Shown: positions 1 through 9,682 of the stretch, piece after piece
How the letters are laid out: each line of letters begins with the position of its first letter
How positions within the stretch are numbered: the first letter of the stretch is position 1
Source: Saccoglossus kowalevskii
Lineage: Eukaryota > Hemichordata > Enteropneusta > Harrimaniidae
Direction of reading: 5' to 3'
DNA length: 12,892 nt
Assembly (NCBI RefSeq): GCF_000003605.2
Contig: NW_003106101.1
Span: 22,274-35,165 of the forward strand
Notes under the pieces: model-generated
Database searches by the model: none
What the model saw: the letters and a program-made list of their open reading frames with translations, nothing else
What the model was told of the DNA's origin: nothing
Made by a program: the position numbers and the translations under genes

Positions 1-936
1 AGTGAATTGTGGGTATAATTTGCATAATCTGAGGAGTATATCGTGATTTATTTCGTTCCACGTGATCGGCAGTTTTCCAATCAGATTGGCGTACCAGATT
101 ATGAGAGACAATGAGCGTTTTTATATTTTATAAGTTCCCTAAAACCACATTTTATAAACTTCACAGGTGTGTATAACCCCTCCCACAAGAAGCGCTGCTT
201 ATTTTTCATATACGAACCGTGACGCCAGTAACAGTGCTAAAAACTTGCCAAAAAGGGTATGCCTATAGGAAAACCCAAGAAGGATTAATTTAATCGGATT
301 GCCTTCTCCAAAAATCTAACGTGCACTGCACTGCGAAAAACAGGCATTGTTTGCGAAGAATGTCATCGGTGGTGGCGTTCAGTCAAATTTATCACGTGCT
401 AAATGCCACAAATGGAACGACACAGTCTGCCTCGGGCGGATATTATCCTGGCAGTTTATGCCAATGGACTACTCCTCTTTGGCCAGTCTAAACATTCCTC
501 CCCTTTGGCAATTTGGTTGTTGATGCCCGCGGAAAATTCTGCATTTGCCCTTAACTTGCCCGTCATCCGAATACAAATCTTCTCCTACTGGAATTCCCCT
601 CTGAGAAACCCTCCCACTGAAGATGTATTATTTTGCCTGCCCGTTGAAAATCCCTTGCGAACACATTTTTTCACGAACAGCTCCGTTGACTGCACCTGAC
701 TTCACAACACGTTTCTAGGGTAAAAAAACTGCGGTGTTTGCTAAATCATGCCATGCATGGTATTCTAACAAGAACGTTTTTCAGTTATTTTTTGGGCAAC
801 ATATCTTCTGAATAAAGAGGATTCATCAAACAAAGTTGACGTACTCAGGACGGATGTACTTAATCTAAATCAAGTCTGTATTTTTATTGTCCACACATGA
901 TCATGAAGTTGACATTTGTTATATATTACTTTGTAG
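1..936. other. Intron of the secretagogin-like gene (presumed), no exon found
   Basis: This stretch precedes the first recognisable secretagogin exon. That exon opens with one base that completes a codon, so a preceding exon must end in phase 2 further left. I searched by eye for EF-hand loops of the D-x-N/D-x-D/S-G type and saw none. An open frame at 403-699 has no recognisable family as a whole; a CUB-like fragment in a different frame is listed separately. The section from about 370 to 700 looks richer in G+C than its surroundings. Confidence 0.5.
359..484 (+). pseudogene. Possible CUB-domain remnant
   Basis: Reading from the ATG at 359, a 41-codon frame ending in TAA (482-484) contains LNATNGTTQS, then a YYPG turn, then CQWT. 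This resembles the opening of a CUB domain, whose usual pattern is roughly L-x-x-x-x-G-x-x-x-S-P-x-Y-P-x-x-C-x-W. A second CUB-like piece may lie downstream in another frame: IRIQIFSYW near 565-591, then an FC...P...FFTNSSV pattern near 630-690. The spacing and frame changes do not fit an intact domain, so if real it is a decayed copy or exon relic. Short-motif similarity by chance is a live alternative. Confidence 0.2.
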
Positions 937-994
937 AATTCTATCTATTACACCAAAGGACAACTTCTTAACACAGTTCGAACTGAAATGCAAG
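937..994 (+). CDS. Secretagogin exon, linker before EF-hand 5
   Basis: The acceptor is tactttgtag and the donor is gtaaat. The exon has one leading base (A, finishing a codon begun in the previous exon) and 19 codons reading ILSITPKDNFLTQFELKCK. It is too short to appear as an open frame. It is supported by clean splice sites, by phase agreement with the next exon, and by similarity to the human segment ILALQENFLLQFKM. By that alignment the split codon is probably arginine (AGA or CGA). Confidence 0.85.
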
Positions 995-1891
995 GTAAAT
1001 AATTCTGATATGTTTATATTGTCTTTATATTTATTATTGCACACGCTTGCACTCACATGACTTAATGTTACAGTATTATGCCATCAGTAACAGTAACCTT
1101 CCTCAGTATAACAGTCTTAAGTCTCAAATTGACCTTATTACAGAAAATGAACTACAAAGAGAAACAGCAGCACTTCAATAAAGTATTTGCCTATTATGAT
1201 AAGGTACGTTATTTCAATTTTGTTAATTACATTCCATGTACGAAGACAGACAGATTGATATAAATCCAATCAATAAATTCTATAAATTTCATATTACAGA
1301 GTAAGACCGGAGCCATAGAAGGAGATGAATTGGATGCCTTTGTTGCCGATCTTATGGAGCCTGATATGGTAGGTAACTCAATACTAGTGTGTATGTGTAT
1401 AAGCAATTAATTCATGGTTTGTGGATCATGATTCATGGCGTGAAAAATACATTTGGCAGAACACAAAATATATGGTCAAATCAGTGAAGTAATGGTATAT
1501 CAACATTGAGCAATACAACGCAGAATTGTTTCAAATAGAATTTTTAACTGAGATGTACATGTACAAAACCAGTTTTCCCGAATTTCCCGGATGCAAATGA
1601 AATGTGATATGATAATATATGCACCAAACGAGCAAAACTTATCAATGTAAACTAAAGTGCCACTGTATTGTCCATTTCTCACCGTTACAACACTCGCCAT
1701 AATGTTTTGAAAAGGAAACATAGCTTCAAGCTAAAGTATTCTCATTTTTAATTTAGGCTGATATCAGTACCACACAGGTCGATCTATACAAGAAAGGAAT
1801 CTTGGCCAACTGTGACAAGAACAAAGATGGTAAAATACAGCGAGATGAACTACGACTTTGCCTTGGTTTGTATCTTGATATGGACATGTGA
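937..1891 (+). CDS. Secretagogin-like EF-hand calcium sensor, C-terminal part (four exons)
   Basis: Joining 937-994, 1144-1203, 1300-1368 and 1757-1891 gives 106 codons plus one leading base, ending in TGA. Secretagogin is a cytosolic hexa-EF-hand calcium sensor of neuroendocrine and neuronal cells, related to calbindin and calretinin and linked to SNARE and secretion partners in vertebrates. The visible protein has the linker pattern DNFLTQFEL before EF5 (vertebrate secretagogin has ENFLLQFKM). EF5 has loop DKSKTGAIEGDE (residues 38-49) and EF6 has loop DKNKDGKIQRDE (residues 82-93), followed by the hallmark LCLGL near the C-terminus. Both loops keep D1, S/N3, T/D5, G6, I8 and E12, so both should bind calcium. 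Vertebrate secretagogin is about 276 residues, so roughly 170 residues (EF1-EF4) lie left of the window. All three internal introns are phase 0 with GT...AG ends. The tail after LCLGL is YLDMDM, differing from the short vertebrate end. Calbindin or calretinin is less likely, because the SKTGA loop and the LCLGL end are secretagogin features. Confidence 0.92.
1144..1203 (+). CDS. Secretagogin exon, entering helix of EF-hand 5
   Basis: The acceptor is ccttattacag and the donor is gtacgt. Twenty codons, KMNYKEKQQHFNKVFAYYDK, give the entering helix and the first two loop residues (D, K) of EF-hand 5. An in-frame ATG at 1147 is internal and not a start. The open frame runs upstream to 1078 only because the intron happens to lack stops there. 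Confidence 0.92.
1300..1368 (+). CDS. Secretagogin exon, EF-hand 5 loop and exiting helix
   Basis: The acceptor is catattacag and the donor is gtaggt. Twenty-three codons supply loop positions 3-12 (SKTGAIEGDE) and the exiting helix LDAFVADLMEPDM. The intron therefore interrupts the EF-hand loop after position 2. Confidence 0.93.
1757..1891 (+). CDS. Secretagogin last coding exon, EF-hand 6 and stop
   Basis: The acceptor is ttttaatttag. Forty-four codons and TGA follow. The exon holds the full sixth EF-hand: entering helix VDLYKKGILANC, loop DKNKDGKIQRDE, and exiting helix ELRLCLGL. The stop at 1889-1891 is only a few residues past the EF-hand, as in the known family. Confidence 0.93.
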   Translation, partial: ADISTTQVDLYKKGILANCDKNKDGKIQRDELRLCLGLYLDMDM

Positions 1892-2064
1892 AGGGACATA
1901 ACACACAAAGGGTTGGGTCTAGCGAAGAGCGTTTTTATGATGGTTAGCACAATAATCATCAAAATTGTATTCATTTGTTTGAATTTTATATTTGTTTATA
2001 CTCTTTTTTCATCAATGTAGCACAACCAATTTAACATTTCCAAACAAATGCATTGTTCATCACC

Positions 2065-2070
2065 AATAAA
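2065..2070 (+). promoter_or_regulatory. Candidate poly(A) signal AATAAA (proximal)
   Basis: This is the first canonical AATAAA after the secretagogin stop, 174 bases downstream. No strong GT-rich element is obvious just after it. Confidence 0.4.
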
Positions 2071-2645
2071 GGTAACAACTTTCTGTTACTTTGGCACAAA
2101 CAACACAACTTGTAGCAACACAACTACAATTTTAAACCAAAGGTTGAATAGAGAGCATTATTATATAAACGAAATGTTTAATCAGTTTAATGGTAAATGA
2201 TTAATCTACAAACTACAAAAGTTGTGTTGACATACATTCAGGTACACGGGGATTACTCTCCTCCGTCATAATAATTTACGTTCTGGAATATGGTGTGCCA
2301 TGTATAATTTACGATAATGAATTGATCAAATACTTGTTTTTTGAATAATCAGAAATTGAATGAATTGATACAACACGATACTAAAACTATTTCTTGATGC
2401 TGTAAATATTCCTTGGTTCGTAAGTTGTTTTGTTTTCACGGCGAATGAACGATATACTAGTTAAACCTGTATGACACTCTTTCTATATTCACATGGTACT
2501 TGATCACAAATCAGTCCACCTGATTCACAATGGAATTTTTTTTCAGTATTCCAAATGTGGCCTTGCGAGTGATTTTTCAACTTTTTCAGCAATGTTTACT
2601 GTATTTCTATGTTTTTATGTAATTAATATGTTTCAAACATAAAGT

Positions 2646-2651
2646 AATAAA
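2646..2651 (+). promoter_or_regulatory. Candidate poly(A) signal AATAAA (middle)
   Basis: A canonical hexamer with a GT-rich run, cttgtgtgtaac, at about 2695-2706. That is a plausible distance for a downstream cleavage element. On hexamer plus context it is the best of the three candidates. Another AATAAA follows at 2755-2760. Confidence 0.45.
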
Positions 2652-3059
2652 CTTAATTTATGGAATAATGAAAACAACCAATTGATTAACTTATACTTGT
2701 GTGTAACAGCACAGAAACACATCTGTGGAAAATTGTTTCACTTGATTCTTGAACAATAAAATATATGTACATCATAATACTGGACGTCTGATAAATTGTA
2801 TTACCTGTGCATGCCCTATATTATTTTGTAATGTAGTGAAACTACGTATACAAATCACAAAACAGGCCATGAATACTCAGCTTTTATGTATGTCATTATC
2901 TGTGACATCAGAGATTTGGCATGCGCGTATTATATGTGCGTATATATTACACACTAATAGAATCTTTCATTGAGGCTGTTACCTTTATCTTTAGTTAACT
3001 GTCATGAATTTGTTTTCGCGTATCTGTTGACCGACTTAATTAGCTGATTATTAGCGAAT

Positions 3060-3600
3060 TGCTGTGCTGTGTTATGTCTGTCATTGTTTAGGCCTATTTG
3101 AAGTTTTGGACGGAACTTGGCTCAGTGATTTGGAACTAATTACGAGATAACCATCGCTATTCTGACTACGATTTCTGACAGTTGGTATCCGTGGTTATTA
3201 ATGTAGTGAACGATTAATCAAAAGATATGACGTATTCAGTACTTAGTGTGATTGGCTGTATGATTGAAGGTTACGCCCTAGAGTCTTAATGCTGCTTTGT
3301 AATTGGTTAAGGTTTTGAAAATGAATAAAGAGAGTTTGACTTAGTCTTGGGGAGTACAGTCAGAACAGACGCAGTCCTGGAGAGTCGAGAGTCTAGTCCT
3401 GGGGCGAGCCTTGAGGCAGTCCAGTCTTGGGCTAGTCTTGGGCCAGCCTTGCGATAGTCTTGGGGATTTTTCCCCAGGGCGCTGTGTCTTATAGAGTGCT
3501 CGATTGACCGACTAAGACGAAAGCTGAAACGTATTTCGTTGTGTGTGTCTTATTTGACTGTAAAGTTAAAGTGACTTTCCCGATCCCATACCTCAAGGGG
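3060..3600. other. Possible LTR-like or other old mobile-element segment
   Basis: This stretch is richer in G+C and differs in texture from its flanks. It has two ATTGG (inverted CCAAT) motifs near 3250 and 3301. An AATAAA at about 3324 is followed at once by a G/T-rich tract, an order seen in the U3-R-U5 part of LTRs. From 3343 to 3477 the motif AGTC(T/C)TGGG recurs at irregular 11-45 base spacing. No paired LTR, convincing TG...CA ends, target duplication or primer-binding site was found, so this is only a candidate. Confidence 0.2.
3343..3477 (+). repeat. Degenerate AGTCTTGGG-motif cluster
   Basis: About eight variants of AGTCTTGGG/AGTCCTGG/AGCCTTG occur within 135 bases, separated by variable spacers (CAGTCCAGTC, CGAGAGTCT and similar). 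It resembles a decayed short tandem repeat. No function is visible. Confidence 0.55.
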
Positions 3601-3610
3601 ACGCGATAGA

Positions 3611-3654
3611 GAGACGAGACGAGACGAGACGAGACGAGACGAGACGAGACGAGA
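3611..3654 (+). repeat. (GAGAC)n microsatellite, eight perfect copies plus GAGA
   Basis: A perfect pentanucleotide run. On the minus strand it creates frames encoding repeated VSSRL, which look like a protein but follow directly from the repeat. Because copies are identical, length polymorphism between individuals is likely. Confidence 0.95.
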
Positions 3655-3699
3655 TTTCCCCCTGACACGTGTGGAGAACCCTGAGAGGAGATTTTTCCC

Positions 3700-5500
3700 C
3701 TGATATAACGAATGATTACAGTGACAAGCGGCTTCACCGTGGTCATTAGTTCTGTCTTGCTTGTTTACATGTATACAATGTGCCTGTAATTTATATTCCA
3801 GTCGGCATTTGTAGAAGTACATCAGTACATTGTGTGGTGCTGGAACGTGTTGTTGATTCACTGAAGAGCGGCACGTTTGAAGGTGAAGTTGAACAAGTGT
3901 TAAAGTAGGAGTACTAAAGTAATGAGAATTCAAAGCAATCTTATCATTGGCGCAATGGAACTAGTTTTATATGCGCTTACCTATTACAACATAACACTTG
4001 ACACACAACATTATCCAAGGCAAAACAAGAATTATCACAGAATCGCCCCTAATTTGTATCACAAGATAAGAGAATTTAAAATACCAACTCTATGTTTATA
4101 ACATTTCAACCATGAAATTTCAAATTTGATTTTTTTTCTGCCAATTCCGTTTCGTTGTCTGTCAGTAAAGGAAGGAATCAGATAGCATATGGTGAAACAA
4201 TGTTGGCTTAGGCGAGATTAAAAGTTATCGAATATTCGCCATTTTGTTTGATTTTTTTCGAGGTGCACTATATTACGAACTAGCTTACACATTCAAATAA
4301 GGTGTTCCACATTTTTATTAAAAGGAAAAAGCTGACTAGTACAAAGGTAAACATTAAGATGTGTAATGGTTTTCAGCGATTAAGTTCATAGTTCAGATCG
4401 CCGACTGAATGTCATAAATCAGCAAAGAGAATTGCGCGAAATGTCAATTGCACGAAAAGAACCTGTCCTTTGAATAGGCCTGTGCATAAAACTCTAAGAG
4501 GTCTCTAACACTACCATTGAATCTAATCGTTCTATTTAATCTTATTGTTCAGGGTAACATCGTTTCCCTTGCTTTTATCTGGTAAACATGTTACACATAG
4601 TCACAACCTATCTTCTAATTGCAATAGATTCGTTGCTACTAGTGTTGAGGCTGCCTGGTTCTGAGACAGCTTCCTGCCTCGTCCCCGACCATCATTTTGA
4701 CGGACAGAAAAAGATGTTACCCAAGGGAGAATGCATGTAATCCGATAATTTGCCATTATCTGTTAATCCTATCACAATTATTTATAGAGTTCCGCGTATC
4801 TACTACTTACTTATATCACGTACTCAACGAATAATTAGGGAGGAGATGATTTGTTAATTGTGTAAATTTATTCAAGCAACACATACTGTTCATATGTCGT
4901 CTTGTCTGACATTCTGCTTCATTACCCAGCCACACCTGCCTCATGAAAAATTTCTGAAATATCAATTATATTGGTTCGTAAACGCATAACATACTACTCC
5001 ACTGGCACAAAACATATTACCTGGATGGGAAGACAGTTTAAAGTATAAGTCTTGCCTAGAAAAAGTGTTGAAGAAAAGAAAGGTAAAACAAGACTTTCAT
5101 GGCGTCAACCATATTAGAAATACGTACACTTCAAAATGACAGCAGTCGATAATTTGTAGACCTCATTCACCAGAAAACACTACAGAAACTAAGCACACAC
5201 AAGTCAGTGTACAGAGGAGGGAAACACGATTTGAGAAATAATCAATGTTTGGAAGTCATCTTACAGCTTGTGTTCTATTCTGATGCTCCATTGGAACTAG
5301 AAGCCACTCGCTATACAATTCGACATAAGAATATGCATTTTAATGGGCTGTAAAATTAATTTGTGAGATATGTAAACATAACATTTAAATATGAGTAGTA
5401 TTAATTGCGTCAGCTTCATTATACCTTAACATTGACTTGACCACTTAATGACCAATGATATGAACTACATTGTTGTGCAAATCGTGACGTTATTTATGAA
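3700..5500. other. Intergenic non-coding DNA
   Basis: No coding exon, RNA gene or clear mobile element was recognised on either strand. The sequence is AT-rich, with stops frequent in all frames. Confidence 0.5.
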
Positions 5501-5589
5501 GTGTCAAACTTTAATAAAATGTCAAAAAATTGAATTTTGTTTGTGAATAAAAAAGGGACAGAGAGGGTACAGGGCAGCAGTCATTGCGC

Positions 5590-5601
5590 TGCGCATGTGC
5601 G
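5590..5601. promoter_or_regulatory. NRF1-like site (one mismatch)
   Basis: TGCGCATGTGCG matches the NRF1 consensus YGCGCAYGCGCR except for T in place of C at position 9. It sits 25 bases before the ZNF143-like site. NRF1 sites are typical of housekeeping promoters in animals. Alone this would be weak; the pairing raises its interest. Confidence 0.3.
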
Positions 5602-5626
5602 ACATTTGTGTTGATAAACATTGATT

Positions 5627-5644
5627 TTCCCACAATCCACTGCG
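5627..5644. promoter_or_regulatory. ZNF143/Staf-like binding site
   Basis: TTCCCACAATCCACTGCG fits every position of the Staf/ZNF143 consensus as I remember it (YWCCCRNMATSCMYYRCR). In animals this site serves housekeeping mRNA promoters and snRNA or Pol III promoters. No gene is evident within several hundred bases on either side, so a transcribed partner has not been identified. Confidence 0.4.
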
Positions 5645-5659
5645 CTCTTCTAATGGGAT

Positions 5660-7282
5660 TCACAAGTATGATGTTTGACTCGGGCACGATGCACTAATTA
5701 CCGCCGGTTGCTCTTTCGATACTTTCAAATCACCTAAAAAATACTTAACTAAAACTTTGTGCTCGTTGATCTGCGCAACAGTCAAACTCGCTTGTATATA
5801 TGTGACCCATATATTTCACACATGCGTGTCGCAACAACTACCATGATTGCAGGTTTTTAACAAATTTATCAAATATGGTTGGTTTCAAAATAGTCATATA
5901 ATTACCATATCATTAAGCCAGTCATTAAATGCTCTGATTTTTATCCTAATATAAAATATTTGTTTTGGAAGAAATGCAAAAATGAACAGTATTTACCATG
6001 GGAATCAATGTTAAAACATTATTTCATAAAAAATAATAATAAACATTCATATCTTAAATTCAACTGCAAGTACCATCTAGTGACCAAGTATGATTGTTTA
6101 GATATGGCGAGAACTGTTTAACATAGGACCCAATGGTAAATGGATGAACAAAATTATATCATAGATTTGTTACCTGTGTTTTCCCGAATAGTTTGGTGAC
6201 CAGACACTTCACCATAATAGAGCATAGAATAAATCCATACTATAAATGTCAGGAAAATTCGATCAACTGTTCAAGTGGTAGAAAACCGCCCTAAGAACAT
6301 TTCTCAATCCAACTGCTAGAGGGCATTCGTATCCCCGCAAATGTCTATGTATCGAAGGATGTATGTAGTTTGATTGGGAGGCAAGTAAATTCCTTTGCCC
6401 CCTGCAAATATAACTGATAGTCATTAGATAAATCATAAGAGATGTTTGCAATACATCACAAACTATTGATATTAATAGTAAATCACATAAGCTGAATATT
6501 TTCCCCACTTCGAGCAACTTCAACAATTTCCAACCAACTCTTCAACCAGTGTTTTAATTTTTCTAACAGTTTCAACTTTCCACTAATACTTTCCAATCAA
6601 CTTTGTAGTTATCCAACCTACTTTTACTTCATTTTTATTTCTTGTTTCACTACAGTTATGCATGTTTTGAACTAACATTGGAATGCTTCTATTTTCTACC
6701 CTTCAATTTGAACTTTGCAAAAAACTTCAATTACTCTCCAACAGAAAAAAAGACACTTATTAACTCTGGTTGGAAAAGTTATCTATAGTACTTATAGCAA
6801 TATATACCAAGTAAGGTATTATAGAGAGTATGTTACTAACATCTGGTTCCATTTCTGCATTTAATTTTATGTTTAAATCTTAATACATTATACCTGCAGG
6901 CCACACAAAAATTTAACATGGTCGATATTTCAAAAGGATTGGTAAGATTTCCAAATTTGAAGATGATCAGATAAGAAAAAAGAGATGTGGTTCTGGAACA
7001 GTACTTATTAATAGAAGTCAGCCATTTGGATCCAATATGATGTGTATCAAGGGACCATTATGTTCAAAGTATGCACAAAGTTTCGGTGTTAATATATCTC
7101 TTAATTCTGATTTGCAAAAAAGCTGCATCTGAAAGAAAATAACTATTAACATGTACCCAACTACGTTTATGTTCTTCAAAAAAGAAAAAGAAAATTTTTA
7201 ATTTGATCTATTTTAACTCCCAAGACAGTGTATTGTTGCACATATATGGCTTGCCCAGAAAATCCAAGCCATGATGATCCAT
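5660..7282. other. Intergenic non-coding DNA
   Basis: AT-rich with no recognisable exon. From about 6490 to 6760 the plus strand is strikingly pyrimidine- and CAAC-rich (repeated TTCAAC, TTCCAAC and TTTCCA motifs), like a decayed simple repeat. An open frame at 6263-6526 on the minus strand has no family resemblance. Confidence 0.5.
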
Positions 7283-9410
7283 CCTTTAATTTCCATACAA
7301 TACACCAAGCACTATGCAGCCACCATTGCTCTTAAATTTCCATACAATACACCAAGCACTATGCAGCTAACACTGCCCTTAAATTTCCATACAATACACC
7401 AAGCACTATGCAGCTAACACTGCCCTTAAATTTCCATACAATACACCAAGCGCTATGCAGCTAACACTGCCCTTTAATTTCCATACAATACACCAAGCGC
7501 TATGCAGCCTGCACTGCCCTTTAATTTCCATACAATACACCAAGCGCTATGCAGCTAACACTGCCCTTAAATTTCCATACAATACACCAAGCGCTATGCA
7601 GCCTGCACTGCCCTTAAATTTCCATACAATACACCAAGCGCTATGCAGCTAACACTGCCCTTAAATTTCCATACAATACACCAAGCACTATGCAGCCACT
7701 ACTGTCCTTAAATTTCCATACAATACACCAAGCACTATGCAGCTAACACTGCCCTTAAATTTCCATACAATACACCAAGCACTATGCAGCTAACACTGCC
7801 CTTTAATTTCCATACAATACACCAAGCACTATGCAGCTAACACTGCCCTTAAATTTCCATACAATACACCAAGTGCTATGCAGTTAACACTGCCCTTAAA
7901 TTTCCATACAATACACCAAGCACTATGCAGCTAACACTGCCCTTAAATTTCCATACAATACACCAAGCACTATGCAGCTAACACTGCCCTTTAATTTCCA
8001 TACAATACACCAAGCACTATGCAGCTAACACTGCCCTTTAATTCCCATACAATACACCAAGCACTATGCAGCTAACACTGCCCTTTAATTTCCATACAAT
8101 ACACCAAGCACTATGCAGCCACTACTGCCCTTAAATTTCCATACAATACACCAAGCACTATGCAGCTAACACTGCCCTTTAATTCCCATACAATACACCA
8201 AGCACTATGCAGCTAACACTGCCCTTAAATTTCCATACAATACACCAAGCACTATGCAGCTAACACTGCCCTTAAATTTCCATACAATACACCAAGTGCT
8301 ATGCAGCTAACACTGCCCTTTAATTTCCATACAATACACCAAGTGCTACGCAGCCTACCCTTCCCTTTAATTCCCATACAATACACCAAGCACTATGCAG
8401 CCAACACTGCCCTTAAATTTCCATACAATACACCAAGCACTATGCAGCTAACACTGCCCTTAAATTTCCATACAATACACCAAGCACTATGCAGCTAACA
8501 CTGCCCTTAAATTTCCATACAATACACCAAGTGCTATGCAGCCACTACTGCCCTTAAATTTCCATACAATACACCAAGTGCTACGCAGCCTACCCTTCCC
8601 TTAAATTCCCATACAATACACCAAGCACTATGCAGCTAACACTGCCCTTAAATTTCCATACAATACACCAAGCACTATGCAGCCAACACTGCCCTTAAAT
8701 TCCCATACAATACACCAAGCACTATGCAGCTAACACTGCCCTTAAATTTCCATACAATACACCAAGCACTATGCAGCTAACACTGCCCTTAAATTTCCAT
8801 ACAATACACCAAGCGCTATGCAGCCTGCACTGTCCTTTAATTTCCATACAATACACCAAGCACTATGCAGCCAACACTGCCCTTAAATTCCCATACAATA
8901 CACCAAGCACTATGCAGCTAACACTGCCCTTAAATTTCCATACAATACACCAAGCACTATGCAGCCAACACTGCCCTTAAATTCCCATACAATACACCAA
9001 GCACTATGCAGCTAACACTGCCCTTAAATTTCCATACAATACACCAAGCACTATGCAGCTAACACTGTCCTTAAATTTCCATACAATACACCAAGCACTA
9101 TGCAGCCTACCCTTCCCTTTAATTCCCATACAATACACCAAGCACTATGCAGCTAACACTGCCCTTAAATTTCCATACAATACACCAAGCGCTATGCAGC
9201 CTACCCTTCCCTTTAATTCCCATACAATACACCAAGCACTATGCAGCTAACACTGCCCTTAAATTTCCATACAATACACCAAGCGCTATGCAGCCACTAC
9301 TGCCCTTAAATTTCCATACAATACACCAAGCACTATGCAGCTAACACTGCCCTTAAATTTCCATACAATACACCAAGCACTATGCAGCCTGCACTGCCCT
9401 TTAATTTCCA

Positions 9411-9452
9411 TACAATACACCAAGTTCTATGCAGCCTGCCCTTTAATTTCCA
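9411..9452. repeat. Short (42-bp) unit of the 47-bp array
   Basis: The unit reads CAAGTTCTATGCAGCC then TGCCCTTTAA, without the five bases ACTGC present in neighbours such as GCCTGCACTGCCC. The deletion lies between two TGC copies and so could arise by slippage. It is the only length change I found, and it explains why the array is 5 bases short of 50 full units. Confidence 0.85.
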
Positions 9453-9676
9453 TACAATACACCAAGTGCTATGCAGCCTACCCTTCCCTTTAATTCCCAT
9501 ACAATACACCAAGCACTATGCAGCCAACACTGCCCTTTAATTTCCATACAATACACCAAGCACTATGCAGCCTACACTGCCCTTTAATTTCCATACAATA
9601 CACCAAGCACTATGTAGCCACCACTGCCCTTTAATTTCCATACAATACACCAATAGCATTTTTCCCCATCATGCCC

Positions 9677-9682
9677 TTTATT
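9677..9682 (-). promoter_or_regulatory. Candidate poly(A) signal AATAAA for the TFG-like gene
   Basis: TTTATT on the plus strand reads AATAAA on the minus strand, about 665 bases past the stop codon. It is the first canonical hexamer I found downstream of that stop. It lies in the decayed final unit of the 47-bp array, where normal units have TTTAATT (minus-strand ATTAAA). Weaker GATAAA variants occur nearer the stop, at about 10164 and 10236. Confidence 0.4.

Larger units (their letters stand above)
1892..3000 (+). other. Secretagogin 3' UTR and downstream non-coding DNA
   Basis: AT-rich sequence with no coding signature. The first part is presumably 3' UTR, reaching to one of the poly(A) signals at 2065, 2646 or 2755. 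The short open frames here (1753-1974 on the minus strand, 2749-2973 on the plus strand) have low-complexity or arbitrary composition and no family resemblance. Confidence 0.6.

Noticed and set aside
1500-1974. Two 73-codon minus-strand frames
   Set aside because: One lies in an intron and the other overlaps the antisense of the last secretagogin exon. Neither shows a family signature.
3026-3515. Direct repeat TTGACCGACT about 480 bases apart as LTR or target-site evidence
   Set aside because: A ten-base match is expected many times by chance in a window this size, and the flanks do not extend the match.
3489-3933. Minus-strand frames with repeated VSSRL
   Set aside because: They are produced by the (GAGAC)8 microsatellite. 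The two overlapping frames have no other recognisable content.
6263-6526. 87-codon minus-strand open frame
   Set aside because: No domain, no splice context and no sequence bias typical of coding; its length is unremarkable for chance.
7455-9344. Open frames encoding repeated MQLTLPLNFHTIHQ-type peptides
   Set aside because: They follow directly from the 47-bp repeat (three units give 47 codons). The frames open only where units have AGCCTG, AGCCTA or AGCCAA instead of AGCTAA. No splice, start or conservation signal supports translation.
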